A stretch of DNA of 64,000 bases from JADJPO01 sp963825645 (GCA_963825645.1 CAWGTT010000006.1:1-64000); one strand, 5' to 3'. Shown: positions 18,101 to 26,932, counted from the stretch's first letter. The notes: generated by a model not told the origin, from the sequence alone. Made by a program: numbers and translations.

Positions 18101-19245
18101 CGGGCAGACCGGCGTCGAGCGGGGTGTCCGCGGAAGCGACGTCAAGCGGAGCAGTCGCGGAGCGAATGCCTCGGTCGGCGCCCCCGACCGACTGGCGCCG
18201 CCCGGACCCGGTGCGTGAGGCCGCCGCCGCCCAGTCCCGCGCCCCGAGACCGGCCCCTGCCGCCGCCGAGCACGCCGTCCAGCTCGCCCTCGACCTGGGT
18301 GATGCTCCGGACGTGACGACGGCGACCGGTCTGCCGGAGATGACCGGCGCCGAGCGCACCCGGGCCGAGCTGGAGATCCTCGGCCTGGATGCCAGCCGGC
18401 ACGTGCTCGACTACTACACCCCGATGCTGGAGGCGATGGGAGTCACCCGTTCCCGCGACCTGCTGCGCCGGCGCAGCCGTCGCGAGCTGCTCGTGGCCGG
18501 GGTCAAGGTGGCCACCCAGACCCCTCCGATACGGTCCGGACGCCGGGTGGTCTTCCTCACCCTGGACGACGCCACCGGCCCCGTGGACGCCACCTTCTTC
18601 GAAGACGTCCAGGGTCCGTACGCGGTGACGGTGTTCCACTCCTGGCTACTGCTGGTCCGCGGGGTGCTGCGCCGGACCGGACGGCGCGGGGTGTCGTTGC
18701 GGGCCACCGGGGCCTGGCCGCTGCCGGTGCTCTGGGAGGCATGGACCGCCGGTGGGCCGACCGCGGTCGAGCAGGTTCTGGCCGCTACCGAGGACGAGCC
18801 GTGGGCGGCCTCGGCGTCGTCCGCCGACCGGCTCGGTGGGTATCCCGATGGCCCGGGGTACCTGCCCGCTGCTGCGTTCGGCGGTGGGTTCGTGCGCACC
18901 CCGGAGCAGGAGCAGGAGGCGGCGGCAGCGGCGGCCGCCGCGACCGGGCTGCCGGTCGGTGACCGTTCGCCCGGCGACTCCGGCCACCTCCCCGATCGCG
19001 CACCGGTCGGTGAGCGAGCCGCGACGAGAGCCGGCGGGATGGGAGCCGGGCCGGTGCACCTGCGCCGGGTGCTGGTCGCTCCCACCGGGTACGTCCAGTC
19101 CCCGTACGCCGACCTGCAGACTCCGGGAGTGGACACCCGGAACACCCGCAGCGCGGTCACGACCGCAGAAGGACCGGGCGCCCCGGGTCGTCCGGCGCCG
19201 GCGCGAAAGCTGTGGCACTCCAGTCCCGGCAGCAGCGGGCGGTGA
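15109..19245 (+). CDS. dnaE2: error-prone DNA polymerase III alpha subunit DnaE2 (long form)
   Basis: Damage-inducible C-family polymerase for translesion synthesis, 1378 residues, about 200-300 longer than most DnaE2. It has an N-terminal PHP domain (THLHVASGYS, TDRDGVYG) in which the His of DnaE1's TDH motif is Arg. The catalytic Asp triad PDIDIDVE is at 462-469, and the helix-hairpin-helix, OB fold and a QLALDL segment that could contact the beta clamp follow. Extra length comes from Gly/Ala/Pro-rich inserts (about 985-1065) and a long C-terminal tail ending in RKLWHSSPGSSG, a motif seen at the end of actinobacterial DnaE2. A 22-bp tandem duplication at 15361-15404 lies in the PHP-region insert. 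Confidence 0.93.
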   Translation: MPSRTAPEFTHLHVASGYSLRYGASTPAALVRAAADRGMTALALTDRDGVYGAVKFVRACQDAGLSPLLGVDLAVEATGTGTPDRCGPSGGPLRSVRRRSPIRGGVSVDARHPRVSVLAFGGDSSVGRLPAEGWHRLCRLISATHLRGERGTAVSTVGLVGEHARSSEDGAGPAMFAVLLGPDSEMGRAVLARRRDLASALLESWRQALPAGSLAVEVVCHHGPPQRPASLGHAARMLALARRAGVPAVLTNAVRCADVDEAVTVDVLDAARRLVPLDLRHLDQVSSAGYLAGPAEMVRTAREVAEAAGEGDGGARLLADTAALALRCRLDARGDLGIGTVHFPEPFLLGLGPAEDPLAVLRKKCDAGISVKYPTADRVLLTTVTERLDAELATIEGLGYASYFLTVAGVCEDIRGIGVRVAARGSGAGSLVNHLLGISGVDPIRHHLLMERFLSPLRAQLPDIDIDVESARRDEVYAEILDRFGAERVSCVSMMDTYRVRHAIRDVGAALGMPPAEIGAIATAFPHIRARDARDALVELPELRAAGLASPQLDLLFDLVERLDGLPRHIAVHPCGVLLSDASLLDRTPVEASWQGLPMSQFDKDDVEDLGLLKLDVLGIRMQSAMAYAVQEVDRVDGATVDLDAVGLDDEATFRMIRTAHTLGCFQIESPGQRELIGRFGPETFTDIVIDISLFRPGPVKSDMITPFLRARQGWDEVSYLHPDLTEALEETSGVVVFHEQVLQIVSRITGCTLAEADEIRRAMGSRDGQQQVKDWFVPKAHERGYDGLTVDRIWQVLEAFASFGFCRAHAAAFALPTYQSAWLKAHHPAAFLAGVLTHDPGMYPKRLILDDARNLGIAVLPLDINASDEVYRVERAEPGTDGAGPHPGADLPDGRGYGIRVPLTEVKGIAEAEVARIVAGRPYADLADFHHRTGTSRPVVENLVLAGGFDALYGLDVVLPVRTRRRITRRDLLLQVAELDRWTRARTSSAGGRGPGAGRPASSGVSAEATSSGAVAERMPRSAPPTDWRRPDPVREAAAAQSRAPRPAPAAAEHAVQLALDLGDAPDVTTATGLPEMTGAERTRAELEILGLDASRHVLDYYTPMLEAMGVTRSRDLLRRRSRRELLVAGVKVATQTPPIRSGRRVVFLTLDDATGPVDATFFEDVQGPYAVTVFHSWLLLVRGVLRRTGRRGVSLRATGAWPLPVLWEAWTAGGPTAVEQVLAATEDEPWAASASSADRLGGYPDGPGYLPAAAFGGGFVRTPEQEQEAAAAAAAATGLPVGDRSPGDSGHLPDRAPVGERAATRAGGMGAGPVHLRRVLVAPTGYVQSPYADLQTPGVDTRNTRSAVTTAEGPGAPGRPAPARKLWHSSPGSSGR
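15361..15404 (+). repeat. 22-bp tandem duplication inside dnaE2
   Basis: CGCTGCGGTCCGTCCGGCGG at 15361 recurs exactly at 15383 (period 22). Because 22 is not a multiple of three, the two copies are read in different frames. They lie in a non-conserved insert of the PHP region, so the frame is probably compensated there and this is recent slippage rather than a functional domain. Confidence 0.7.
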
Positions 19246-19283
19246 TCGGGTGGTCGGCAGATGAGACCTCTAGGGTTGGCCAC

Positions 19284-20162
19284 GTGCCCGACGTGCCCAC
19301 CGCCGCGCCTGCCGGCGCCCCTGAGACCGGACCTCACCGCGAACCGGGCCCTGCTCCGGGCCGGGCCGAGCCGGGGGAGGCGATGCGATCGCGGCGCTGG
19401 ACTCTGCGCAGCGACCCACGCAGTGCCGTCCGGACCGCAGCGGTCTGGGACGTGCTGGACGACTTCGCCGGCAGCCGGGCCGCCGCGCTGGGCCGCCCGC
19501 TCGACGTGCTCGATGTCGGTGGCGGTACCGGCGGCTTCGCGGTGCCCCTCGCCGAGCAGGGACACCGGGTCACGGTGGTCGACCCCAGCCCGGACGCACT
19601 TGCCGCATTGCATCGGCGGGCCGCCGAGGCCGATGTCGACGAACGGGTCCGTCCGGTGCAGGGCGACGCCGGGTCGCTGGTCGACCTGGTCGGAGCCGAT
19701 AGTGCCGACCTGGTGCTGTGCCATGGGGTGCTCGAGTACACCGACGACCCGGCGGTGGCCCTCGCCGATGCCGTCGCCGTCCTGCGCCCCGGTGGGCTGC
19801 TCAGCCTGCTCGTCCTGCAACGCCTCGGCGCCGTCCTGGCCCGTGCCCTGGCCGGCCGCTTCCATGAGGCGCGGACCCTGCTCGACGACCCCCACGGCCG
19901 GGGTGGTGCAGGCGACCCGGTTCCGCGGCGTTTCGACCGGGACGGCGTGCTCGATCTGCTCGCCCGCCGCGGCATGCGGGTCCGGGCCGTCCACGGGGTC
20001 CGGTTGTTCGCCGACCTGCTGCCGGGTGTGCTGGTCGATGGGGATCCGGCCGCGGCGAGCGCGCTGCTCGACCTCGAACGTGCGGCCGGTGACCACGCCG
20101 CGTCGCCCGAGCTGGCGGCGATCGCCGCCCAGCTGCACGTGGTCGCCGAGTCGCCGGGCTGA
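19284..20162 (+). CDS. class I SAM-dependent methyltransferase of the dnaE2-dinB block
   Basis: SAM-dependent methyltransferase, 292 residues from the GTG at 19284 (a TAGGGT -10-like element 8 nt upstream suggests a leaderless message) or 259 from the ATG at 19383. Motif I is VLDVGGGTGGFAVPLA, followed by VTVVDPSPDALAAL, VQGDAGSLVDLV, a motif IV-like LVLCHGVLEYTDDP and VLRPGGLLSLLVL. The overall shape is similar to SmtA/CmoA-like methyltransferases often placed beside dinB in actinobacteria. The substrate is unknown. It lies 38-138 nt after dnaE2 and 6 nt before dinB. Confidence 0.82.
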   Translation: MPDVPTAAPAGAPETGPHREPGPAPGRAEPGEAMRSRRWTLRSDPRSAVRTAAVWDVLDDFAGSRAAALGRPLDVLDVGGGTGGFAVPLAEQGHRVTVVDPSPDALAALHRRAAEADVDERVRPVQGDAGSLVDLVGADSADLVLCHGVLEYTDDPAVALADAVAVLRPGGLLSLLVLQRLGAVLARALAGRFHEARTLLDDPHGRGGAGDPVPRRFDRDGVLDLLARRGMRVRAVHGVRLFADLLPGVLVDGDPAAASALLDLERAAGDHAASPELAAIAAQLHVVAESPG

Positions 20163-20168
20163 TCATCG

Positions 20169-21422
20169 ATGAGCCGGCGTCAGCTCGATCGCTCGGCCTC
20201 GGGCGGGCAGGGTGGTCCCGATGACACTGCCGGGGGATATCCGCTCAGTGGCGACGACACCGGCTGCGTCGTGCTGCACGTCGATATGGACGCCTTCTAC
20301 GCCTCGGTGGAGCTGATCGACCGGCCGCGGCTGCGCGGCCTACCGGTGATCGTCGGCGGCGGCAGCCGTGCCGTGGTGCTGTCGGCCACCTACGAGGCTC
20401 GCCGGTTCGGCGTCCATTCGGCGATGCCGATGAGCCGTGCCCGGCGGCTGTGCCCGCAGGCCGTCGTGGTCGAACCCGACCACCACCGCTACAGCCATGT
20501 ATCACGCGGCGTGATGGAGATCTTCAGATCCATAACGCCCAATGTGGAACCACTCAGCCAGGACGAGGCCTTCCTCGACGTGTCCGGGGCAGTCCGTCGA
20601 CTCGGGCGGCCGTCCCGGATCGCAGCCCTGATCCGGGACCGGGTCGCCGATGAGCAGCAGATCACCTGCTCGGTCGGGGTGGCCTCGACCAAGTTCGTCG
20701 CCAAGCTGGCCTCGGGTCGGGCCAAGCCCGACGGCATGCTCGTCGTCCCGGCCGCCCAGACCGTCCCCTTCCTGCACCGGCTGCCGGTCGGCGCGCTGTG
20801 GGGCGTGGGGGAGCGGACCGAGGAGGCCCTGGCCCGGCTCGGCCTGCACACCGTGGCCGACATCGCGCACACCCCGGCGGCCACCCTGGAACGTGCCCTG
20901 GGGGCGGCGCACGGCGCCCACCTGCACGAGCTGTCCTGGGGGCGTGACCCCCGCAAGGTGGTGGCCGAGCAGGTGGAGCGGAGTATCGGTGCCGAGGAGA
21001 CCTTCTCCCACGACGTCGACGACCAGCAGGTCGTGCTCCGTGAGCTGCTCAGGCTTTCCGAGCGGGTCGCCGCCCGGCTGCGCGCGGCCGACATGATCGG
21101 ACGCACCGTGGTGCTCAAGGTACGGTTCGCCGACTTCACCACCATCACCCGATCCCGCACTCTGGCCGAGCGCACCGATGTGGCCAGAGTCATCTACTCC
21201 ACAGCCGGGTCGCTGTTCGAGGCATTGGCGCTGGACCGGGCGCGGCTGCGACTGGTCGGGGTGCGCCTGGAAGGTCTCGCCGAGGCAGGTGAGGGTCATC
21301 ATCAGCTCGCCTTCGACGAGCGTGAACGTGGCTGGCGCGAGGCCGAGCAGGCGGTCGACCGGGCCAGCGCGCGGTTCGGAGCCGGGTCGGTGCGTCCGGC
21401 AAGCCTGGTCGATCCCGGCTGA
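20169..21422 (+). CDS. dinB: DNA polymerase IV (Y family)
   Basis: Translesion polymerase of 417 residues. The catalytic acids are intact: D39 and the adjacent D41 in HVDMDAFYASVE, and D132-E133 in SQDEAFLD. This separates it from ImuB, which lacks them. SVGVASTKFVAKLASG and the helix-hairpin-helix LWGVGERTEEALARLG follow. A QLAF segment near residues 378-381 may be the clamp-binding motif. The ATG at 20169 is 6 nt after the methyltransferase stop. With the dnaE2 genes it makes a mutagenic repair cluster; imuA and imuB are absent from this window. Confidence 0.93.
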   Translation: MSRRQLDRSASGGQGGPDDTAGGYPLSGDDTGCVVLHVDMDAFYASVELIDRPRLRGLPVIVGGGSRAVVLSATYEARRFGVHSAMPMSRARRLCPQAVVVEPDHHRYSHVSRGVMEIFRSITPNVEPLSQDEAFLDVSGAVRRLGRPSRIAALIRDRVADEQQITCSVGVASTKFVAKLASGRAKPDGMLVVPAAQTVPFLHRLPVGALWGVGERTEEALARLGLHTVADIAHTPAATLERALGAAHGAHLHELSWGRDPRKVVAEQVERSIGAEETFSHDVDDQQVVLRELLRLSERVAARLRAADMIGRTVVLKVRFADFTTITRSRTLAERTDVARVIYSTAGSLFEALALDRARLRLVGVRLEGLAEAGEGHHQLAFDERERGWREAEQAVDRASARFGAGSVRPASLVDPG

Positions 21423-21592
21423 CCGGCTTGTCCCGGGCAGCCCGGGGAGGCACACTTCGCAGATAGGGGAAAAGGCGCGGTCGGTCAAGTGATATCCCGG
21501 ACCGGCCGAGGATGCGCAGGACCGGGTTTCGCGAGGACCGGGGCCGACATATCCTGGTCATCACCCGCATGTAGTTGCCACTGGAGGTCGTC

Positions 21593-21982
21593 GTGCCGCT
21601 CAACGACAACGAGCAGCGCCTGCTCGAGCAGATGGAGCGCGCACTTTACGCAGAGGATCCCAAGTTCGCCTCCACCATGCGCGGCGCGGCTCGTCGAGGC
21701 GGGTCCCTACCCCGGATGGCGATCGGCCTCACCGGCGTTGTGGTCGGGCTCGTCGTTCTCGTCCTCGGTGTGGCCAGCGGCGAGATCGTGATCGGTGTCA
21801 TCGGGTTCCTGGGCATGCTCGCCGGAACCGCCTATGCGCTGTCCTCCCGACGACGGACCGGTCCCACCGGCGTGGTCACCAAGGGTGGCACGGTGCGCCG
21901 CCCCAGCGGCTCCCGTCAGGCGAAGGTGGGGTTCATGCAGCGCATGGAGCAGCGCTGGAACCGGCGTCGCGACCAGCGCTGA
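21593..21982 (+). CDS. DUF3040 membrane protein
   Basis: A 129-residue actinobacterial DUF3040 protein: N-terminal PLNDNEQRLLEQMERALYAEDPKFAS signature, then two closely spaced membrane helices (about residues 43-80) and a basic C-terminal tail rich in Arg. The GTG at 21593 has GGAGG 5 nt upstream. Function is unknown. It commonly lies near dinB or the dcw cluster in actinobacteria, as here. Confidence 0.9.
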   Translation: MPLNDNEQRLLEQMERALYAEDPKFASTMRGAARRGGSLPRMAIGLTGVVVGLVVLVLGVASGEIVIGVIGFLGMLAGTAYALSSRRRTGPTGVVTKGGTVRRPSGSRQAKVGFMQRMEQRWNRRRDQR

Positions 21983-22072
21983 CACCCTCTCCGACCCGCC
22001 CACCGTCGTGAACCCATCGTCTCGGGCCCATCGTCTCGACCGCTGACCCCCGGCTACCGGAGCCGACCCACG

Positions 22073-24604
22073 TCAGTCCCTCCCCCTGGTCGACCGCGCC
22101 GTGGTCTGCCCATCCGCCAGCTCATCCGCCGGTCCGGTGGAGCCGCTCACACCGGCGCCGGGCGGGTCCAGCTCGACGTCGCCCGCTGAGTACCGTCGCG
22201 AGGCGGCGCTCAGCGCACCCGAGAGCGCCGCCAGGCCGGAGCGCGGGAAGAACCTGGCCCGGCGGCGATCCGTGGCACTGCGTCCGGCGGCGACCCCCCG
22301 CACGACCAGCTCGGCGTCGGCACGCACCGCGGTAGCAGTCCGCGCCGGCCCCTGGCCGGGCGGGGCGTAGCGCGCCTCCTCGACGTCGCCGACCAGCCGC
22401 GCCAAGGCGGCCTGCTCCTCGCCCCCAAGGTGATGGTCGGTGCTCAGCCGATGCGACATCGCCCGCGGGGTCCACGACCGCGCCCAGCTCACGCCGAGGT
22501 CGCCCAGCCCGTCTCGCAGCTCGTCCCAGGCCGCCTCGGCCACTAGGCCCGGGGAACGGGCCGTGCGCCACCGACGCCGTCGCGCCAGGGTCGAGGCGAT
22601 CATCGGCACCGCGGCGAAGAGTGCCAGCAGCGCCAGCACGGCGAGCAGCCGCTTGGGCAGCATCTGCCAGAACGACCGGCTGGGCTCACCGCCGACCGGC
22701 ACCGCCTCGTCGACCCCGGAGGGCCGGGTCTGGGCACTGGCCTGGGCCGAGGGAGCTGCCGAGACGCTGGCCGACGGGGTGGCCTCCGGCTCGCCCTCGT
22801 TCGCACCAGCCGGCTCGGCATAGCCCGGCACGTTGGCTACCCGGGCGGCCGGTGTCGGCTCGAACCGGGTCCAGCCGACGCCCTCGAAGTACAGCTCGGG
22901 CCAGGCGTGGGCGTCGCGCAGGGTGATCTCGTAGTCGTCGCCCACCTTGGTGCCGGGCAGGAATCCCACCGCGACTCGGGACGGGATCCCGAGAGTGCGC
23001 GCCATCACCGCCATCGCCGAGGCGAACTGCACGCAGTAGCCACGCTTGGCCTTGAGGAAGGCCAGGACGGCGTCTTCACCGCTGTCGTCCCCGGGGTTGC
23101 CGGTGACCTGCTCGTCGTAGGCGAACCCGCCCGAGTCGCGCAGATAGTCCTGCAGGGCGAGTGCCTGCTCGTAGTCGCTGCCGTCCCCCGCGACCCGAGC
23201 GGCGATGGTCCCGATCTCCACGGGCAGGCCGTCAGGCAGGGCGGTGAACTGCTCGCGGACCACGGCCGGTGCCCGCGGGGCGGCGGCGAGCTGGTCTGCG
23301 GTGGGGGAGACCACCAGATGCTCGGCCGTGTACGACGTGTTCTCGGTGCGTTGACCGTCGCCGACGACGTTCAGCGAGGTCTCCTCGTAGAGCCAGTCGC
23401 CGTCGATCTCGACAAGGCGCGTCGGGTAGGGCAGCGGGAGGTAGGTCTGGCTCAGGTTGCCCACCCTGATCGACGTCCGGTACCGGTCGACGGTGACGGC
23501 CGCACCGAGTCCGGGCGGGTCGGGAAGACCGTCCTGCACCCGCTGACGTCGGGAGATCGGCCCGGTCGAGGGCGCCCAGCGTTCGCCATCGAAGTAGTCG
23601 TCGGTGGCGATCCGCAGTGGCTCCGGGTCGGGCACCGTGGTCGAGTAGGTGATCACCGGGGTGTCGCTGCGCGCTGACAGGTTCTGGCGCAGGGTGAGGA
23701 TCGGGTTGATCACGTTGATCCGGCCGCTTCCCCGGCCCTCTCCGGGACCGTCGCCAGTGCTCAGCAGCCGCTCACCGACTCCGGGAGTGATCACCGGCAC
23801 GAGCACGGCGACCGCCAGTGCGACCAGGGCGACCCGCCGTCCGCCCTGCAGCGGCGTGCCGACGCGCGGCTGCCGGCCGGCGGCCCCTGCGCCCAGGACC
23901 CGTCCCCAGGCCTCGATCCGGTCCGCGCCGTCGGCACTGATCAGCACCAGGTACCCGACCGCGGCGATCACGAAGTAGACCCAGCTGATTCCGTCCGCGA
24001 GGACCGCCGCCGGCACGCAGTAGACCGCCAGCAGCGCGAGCCCCGCAGCCGCCGGCCGCTGCAGGGTCACCGCGACCAGATCGACGAGCAGCCCGACCAC
24101 GCCGATCCCCAGAGTGACCAGCAGGACCATGCCGGGTGTCGTCGGCGCCGGCGGGGCCGAGGTCCCGATCACCTGGGCGCCCTCGGCCAGGCCGTCGCCG
24201 AGCCGGGTCAGGGCGCCCGGCCCCGGCAGTACGCCCCACAGCGCCTGGTCCCGCGCGAACAGCACCGTGAGCACGACGCCGAGCACCGCGGCCTGCGCAG
24301 CGGCGGTCACCGGCCACAGCACGGTCAGCTGGCGCACCACCACGCCGGTGAGCACCACGGCCACCACGGCCACCAGAACCGGGATGACCCAGGCTAAGTC
24401 GGCCAGCAGGGGGCGCAGGGTGAGGGCGGACGTCGTCGTGGCCAGCAAGCCGGCGGCAGCCAGACGCAGAGTGAACCAGTCCCGGACCGGATCGGAGATG
24501 ACCGGGGGGTGGGCGGGACCAGGGTCGCTCGGGGAGAGTGAGCGGGCCGCGTCGTCGGGGTCGATGCGTCTGCGCGCGCTGGAGGAGGACGTCGTCGTGC
24601 TCAT
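22073..24604 (-). CDS. transglutaminase-like membrane protein
   Basis: An 843-residue protein. After a Ser/Arg-rich start come six or more membrane helices (about 45-260). A large extracytoplasmic region follows with a transglutaminase core: catalytic Cys in RGYCVQFASA, His in DAHAWPELYF, and WTRFEPTP after it, preceded by ALQDYLRDSGGFAY. A Ser/Ala/Pro linker, a further membrane helix (LLAVLALLALFAAVPMIAS) and a cytoplasmic helical tail of DUF4129 type finish the protein. It overlaps the DUF58 stop (ATGA). Such proteins accompany DUF58 and MoxR; the substrate is not known. Confidence 0.9.
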   Translation of the reverse strand: MSTTTSSSSARRRIDPDDAARSLSPSDPGPAHPPVISDPVRDWFTLRLAAAGLLATTTSALTLRPLLADLAWVIPVLVAVVAVVLTGVVVRQLTVLWPVTAAAQAAVLGVVLTVLFARDQALWGVLPGPGALTRLGDGLAEGAQVIGTSAPPAPTTPGMVLLVTLGIGVVGLLVDLVAVTLQRPAAAGLALLAVYCVPAAVLADGISWVYFVIAAVGYLVLISADGADRIEAWGRVLGAGAAGRQPRVGTPLQGGRRVALVALAVAVLVPVITPGVGERLLSTGDGPGEGRGSGRINVINPILTLRQNLSARSDTPVITYSTTVPDPEPLRIATDDYFDGERWAPSTGPISRRQRVQDGLPDPPGLGAAVTVDRYRTSIRVGNLSQTYLPLPYPTRLVEIDGDWLYEETSLNVVGDGQRTENTSYTAEHLVVSPTADQLAAAPRAPAVVREQFTALPDGLPVEIGTIAARVAGDGSDYEQALALQDYLRDSGGFAYDEQVTGNPGDDSGEDAVLAFLKAKRGYCVQFASAMAVMARTLGIPSRVAVGFLPGTKVGDDYEITLRDAHAWPELYFEGVGWTRFEPTPAARVANVPGYAEPAGANEGEPEATPSASVSAAPSAQASAQTRPSGVDEAVPVGGEPSRSFWQMLPKRLLAVLALLALFAAVPMIASTLARRRRWRTARSPGLVAEAAWDELRDGLGDLGVSWARSWTPRAMSHRLSTDHHLGGEEQAALARLVGDVEEARYAPPGQGPARTATAVRADAELVVRGVAAGRSATDRRRARFFPRSGLAALSGALSAASRRYSAGDVELDPPGAGVSGSTGPADELADGQTTARSTRGRD

Positions 24605-25947
24605 CGGGCGACTCCCAGCGGCGCCGGGGAGGGCGCCGAGCCGCCGGCGGCGACCCTCAGGCAGGTGGTCCAGACCTCGCCGATGTTCTGGAGCGGGCCT
24701 GCCTCGGCCACCAGCCATCCAGCGTGGCGCAGCGTGTCGGCGGCCTGGCGGCGGTGCTCGTCCATCCCCCTGGTGATGGCGGGCGGGAGCTGCGCCCACT
24801 GCGGCACGTTCAGCAGGACGGCGATCCCGACGGTGCGGGCGGGAAGGGCCACGCTGAGCTCGGCGGTGGCCGCCTGGTCGAGGTCACCCAGCACGGCCGT
24901 GACGATGCCGTCCGCGGCCGACATGCGCAGAGCCTTGCCCGCCGAGGCGAGGGTGCTCGCAGCGTCGAGCTCGACCAGGGCGAGCCGGTCCAGCAGCGCG
25001 TTCGCCGCCCCATCGCCGGTACCGGTCCAGCTCGTCGAGGCCTCGTCGGTCACCAGCCGGACGGCGTAACGCTGGGCCGTCAGGTGCGAGGCGATCGACG
25101 CGGCGGCGCTGACTGCCCACTCGAAGCTCGAGACCGGCCCCTCGCCGCGGTGGGCCGGATACCGGGTGTCGAGCAGGACGGTGGCCCGCATCTGACGAGG
25201 TTGTTCGTCACGGCGGACCATCAGCTCGCCGCGGCGCGCGGTGGAGCGCCAGTGCACCCGGCGCAGGTCGTCGCCGTGTCGGTACTCGCGGGTGGCCAGG
25301 TCATGTTCCCCACTGGCCGCGACCATGCCCCGGGAGGCCTCGCCGCTGCCGGCCCAGTGCCCCCCTCCGGGCGCGCCGACCAGCGGCCAGGTCTGGGGCA
25401 GGACCACGAGAGCATCGGTAGCGGTGAAGGATCGGGTGAGCTCGCACATGCCGAACGGGTCGGCGGTGGTCAGCGACAGCGGCCCGATCTCGTAGCGCCC
25501 GCGGCTCGTCGTCCGTAGCGAGTAGCTCACCGCGGCACGCCGTCCACCGGGCAACCGCGCGACGACGAACCGCGGTGAAGGCCCGAGCCGGTATGGCACG
25601 TGGTCCTCGGCCAGCAGGACGGCGGTGCCGGCGGGGGCGAGGTTGGTCAGCTCGAGACGCACGCGGGCGACCGATCCGGATACGGCCCGCCGCGGGGTGA
25701 TGATGCGTTCCAGTCGGACCCGCAGATGGGACCTGGCGACCATGACCGCGCAGCCGAGCGGGATCGCGATCAGCAGCACCCCCACCCGCAGTAAGTCGCT
25801 CTGGCCGAGCAGGAAGGCGCATGCGGTGGCGGCGAGGCCGGCGGCGATGAACGAGCGCCCGCGCGTCGTCAGCCCACGCAGCGGCCCTCGGACCCGATCC
25901 CAGGCCGAGCCCGGCCCGGAGGCGTTCGACGGCGCTGTAGCGGTCAT
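24601..25947 (-). CDS. DUF58 protein (vWA-like)
   Basis: A 448-residue DUF58 protein with two membrane helices near residues 32-70, a beta-rich middle (VRLELTNLAPAGTAVLL...), the DUF58 signature REYRHGDDLRRVHWRSTARRGELMVR (about 218-243), and a C-terminal vWA-like region beginning TVLLDTRYP. It is the middle gene of a leftward moxR-DUF58-transglutaminase operon, 7 nt after moxR and overlapping the next start. In better-studied systems such partners work with the MoxR ATPase as a chaperone-like complex. Confidence 0.92.
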   Translation of the reverse strand: MTATAPSNASGPGSAWDRVRGPLRGLTTRGRSFIAAGLAATACAFLLGQSDLLRVGVLLIAIPLGCAVMVARSHLRVRLERIITPRRAVSGSVARVRLELTNLAPAGTAVLLAEDHVPYRLGPSPRFVVARLPGGRRAAVSYSLRTTSRGRYEIGPLSLTTADPFGMCELTRSFTATDALVVLPQTWPLVGAPGGGHWAGSGEASRGMVAASGEHDLATREYRHGDDLRRVHWRSTARRGELMVRRDEQPRQMRATVLLDTRYPAHRGEGPVSSFEWAVSAAASIASHLTAQRYAVRLVTDEASTSWTGTGDGAANALLDRLALVELDAASTLASAGKALRMSAADGIVTAVLGDLDQAATAELSVALPARTVGIAVLLNVPQWAQLPPAITRGMDEHRRQAADTLRHAGWLVAEAGPLQNIGEVWTTCLRVAAGGSAPSPAPLGVAR

Positions 25948-25954
25948 CGGCCGC

Positions 25955-26932
25955 TCAGGCGGTGGCCCGGGACCGTGGCACCGGCACCTGGGCGAGCAGC
26001 GCGGCCAGAACGTCCTCGGGACGGCGTTGGCCGATGGTGGCGTCGGTGCTCGGCAGCACCCGGTGGGCCAGCACGGACAGGGCCAGGGCCTGGACGTCGT
26101 CGGGGAGAACGTGGTTGCGTCCCTCGATGACGGCGTGGGCCTTGGCCGCTCGCAGCAGGTGGAGGGCCGCCCGCGGGGAGGCGCCCAGACGCAGGTCAGG
26201 GGTGGACCGAGTGGCCCGGACCAGCGCGACGACGTACTCCTTCACCGCGTCCGCTGCGTACACCGTGCGGGCGGTGGCGATCAGCCCGCGTATGGTGTCG
26301 GCGTCGCAGACCGGCACGAGGGAAGCCAGCGGATCGTGCTCGCCGTGCCGGTCGAGCATCTCCAGCTCGGCGGCGCCGGACGGGTACCCCATCGAGAGCC
26401 GAGCCATGAACCGGTCCCTCTGGGCCTCCGGCAACGGGTACGTGCCCTCCATCTCGATCGGGTTCTGGGTGGCGATGACGATGAACGGAGGCTGTAGCCG
26501 GTAGGTGGTGCCGTCCACGGTCACATGGCGCTCCTCCATGCACTCCAGCAGAGCCGACTGCGTCTTCGGGCTGGCCCGGTTGATCTCGTCGCCCACGACC
26601 ACGTTGGCGAACACTGCGCCGGGCTTGAACTCGAAGTCGCCACGCTCCTGGCTGTAGACGCTCACGCCGGTGATGTCACTGGGGAGCAGGTCGGGGGTGA
26701 ACTGGATCCGGCGGACCGAGCAGCCGATCGAGCGGGCGAGTGCCTTGGCCAGCATGGTCTTGCCGACCCCGGGCACGTCCTCCAGCAGCAGGTGGCCCTC
26801 CGCAACGAGGACCGTCACGGCCAGCCGCACGACGTCGGGCTTGCCGTCGATCACCTGCTCGACGGACTGCCGGATCTGACCGGTCACGCGCAGGAGACCG
26901 TCGATCGAGCTCGGTGCGATGGTGGTGGTCAC
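25955..26932 (-). CDS. MoxR-family AAA+ ATPase
   Basis: A 325-residue AAA+ ATPase of the MoxR class. Walker A is GVGKTMLAK (near 55), Walker B VVVGDEINRA, sensor region VIATQNPIEMEGTYPLPEAQRDRFM, and a C-terminal lid. MoxR ATPases act as chaperones or metal-insertion factors with a vWA partner, here the DUF58 protein encoded 7 nt downstream. The GTG start at 26932 opens the operon. It is divergent from mraZ across a 380-nt spacer. Confidence 0.93.
   Translation of the reverse strand: MTTTIAPSSIDGLLRVTGQIRQSVEQVIDGKPDVVRLAVTVLVAEGHLLLEDVPGVGKTMLAKALARSIGCSVRRIQFTPDLLPSDITGVSVYSQERGDFEFKPGAVFANVVVGDEINRASPKTQSALLECMEERHVTVDGTTYRLQPPFIVIATQNPIEMEGTYPLPEAQRDRFMARLSMGYPSGAAELEMLDRHGEHDPLASLVPVCDADTIRGLIATARTVYAADAVKEYVVALVRATRSTPDLRLGASPRAALHLLRAAKAHAVIEGRNHVLPDDVQALALSVLAHRVLPSTDATIGQRRPEDVLAALLAQVPVPRSRATA

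Noticed and set aside
20169..21422. ImuB rather than DinB
   Set aside because: Catalytic residues D39/D41 and D132-E133 are present; ImuB lacks them.
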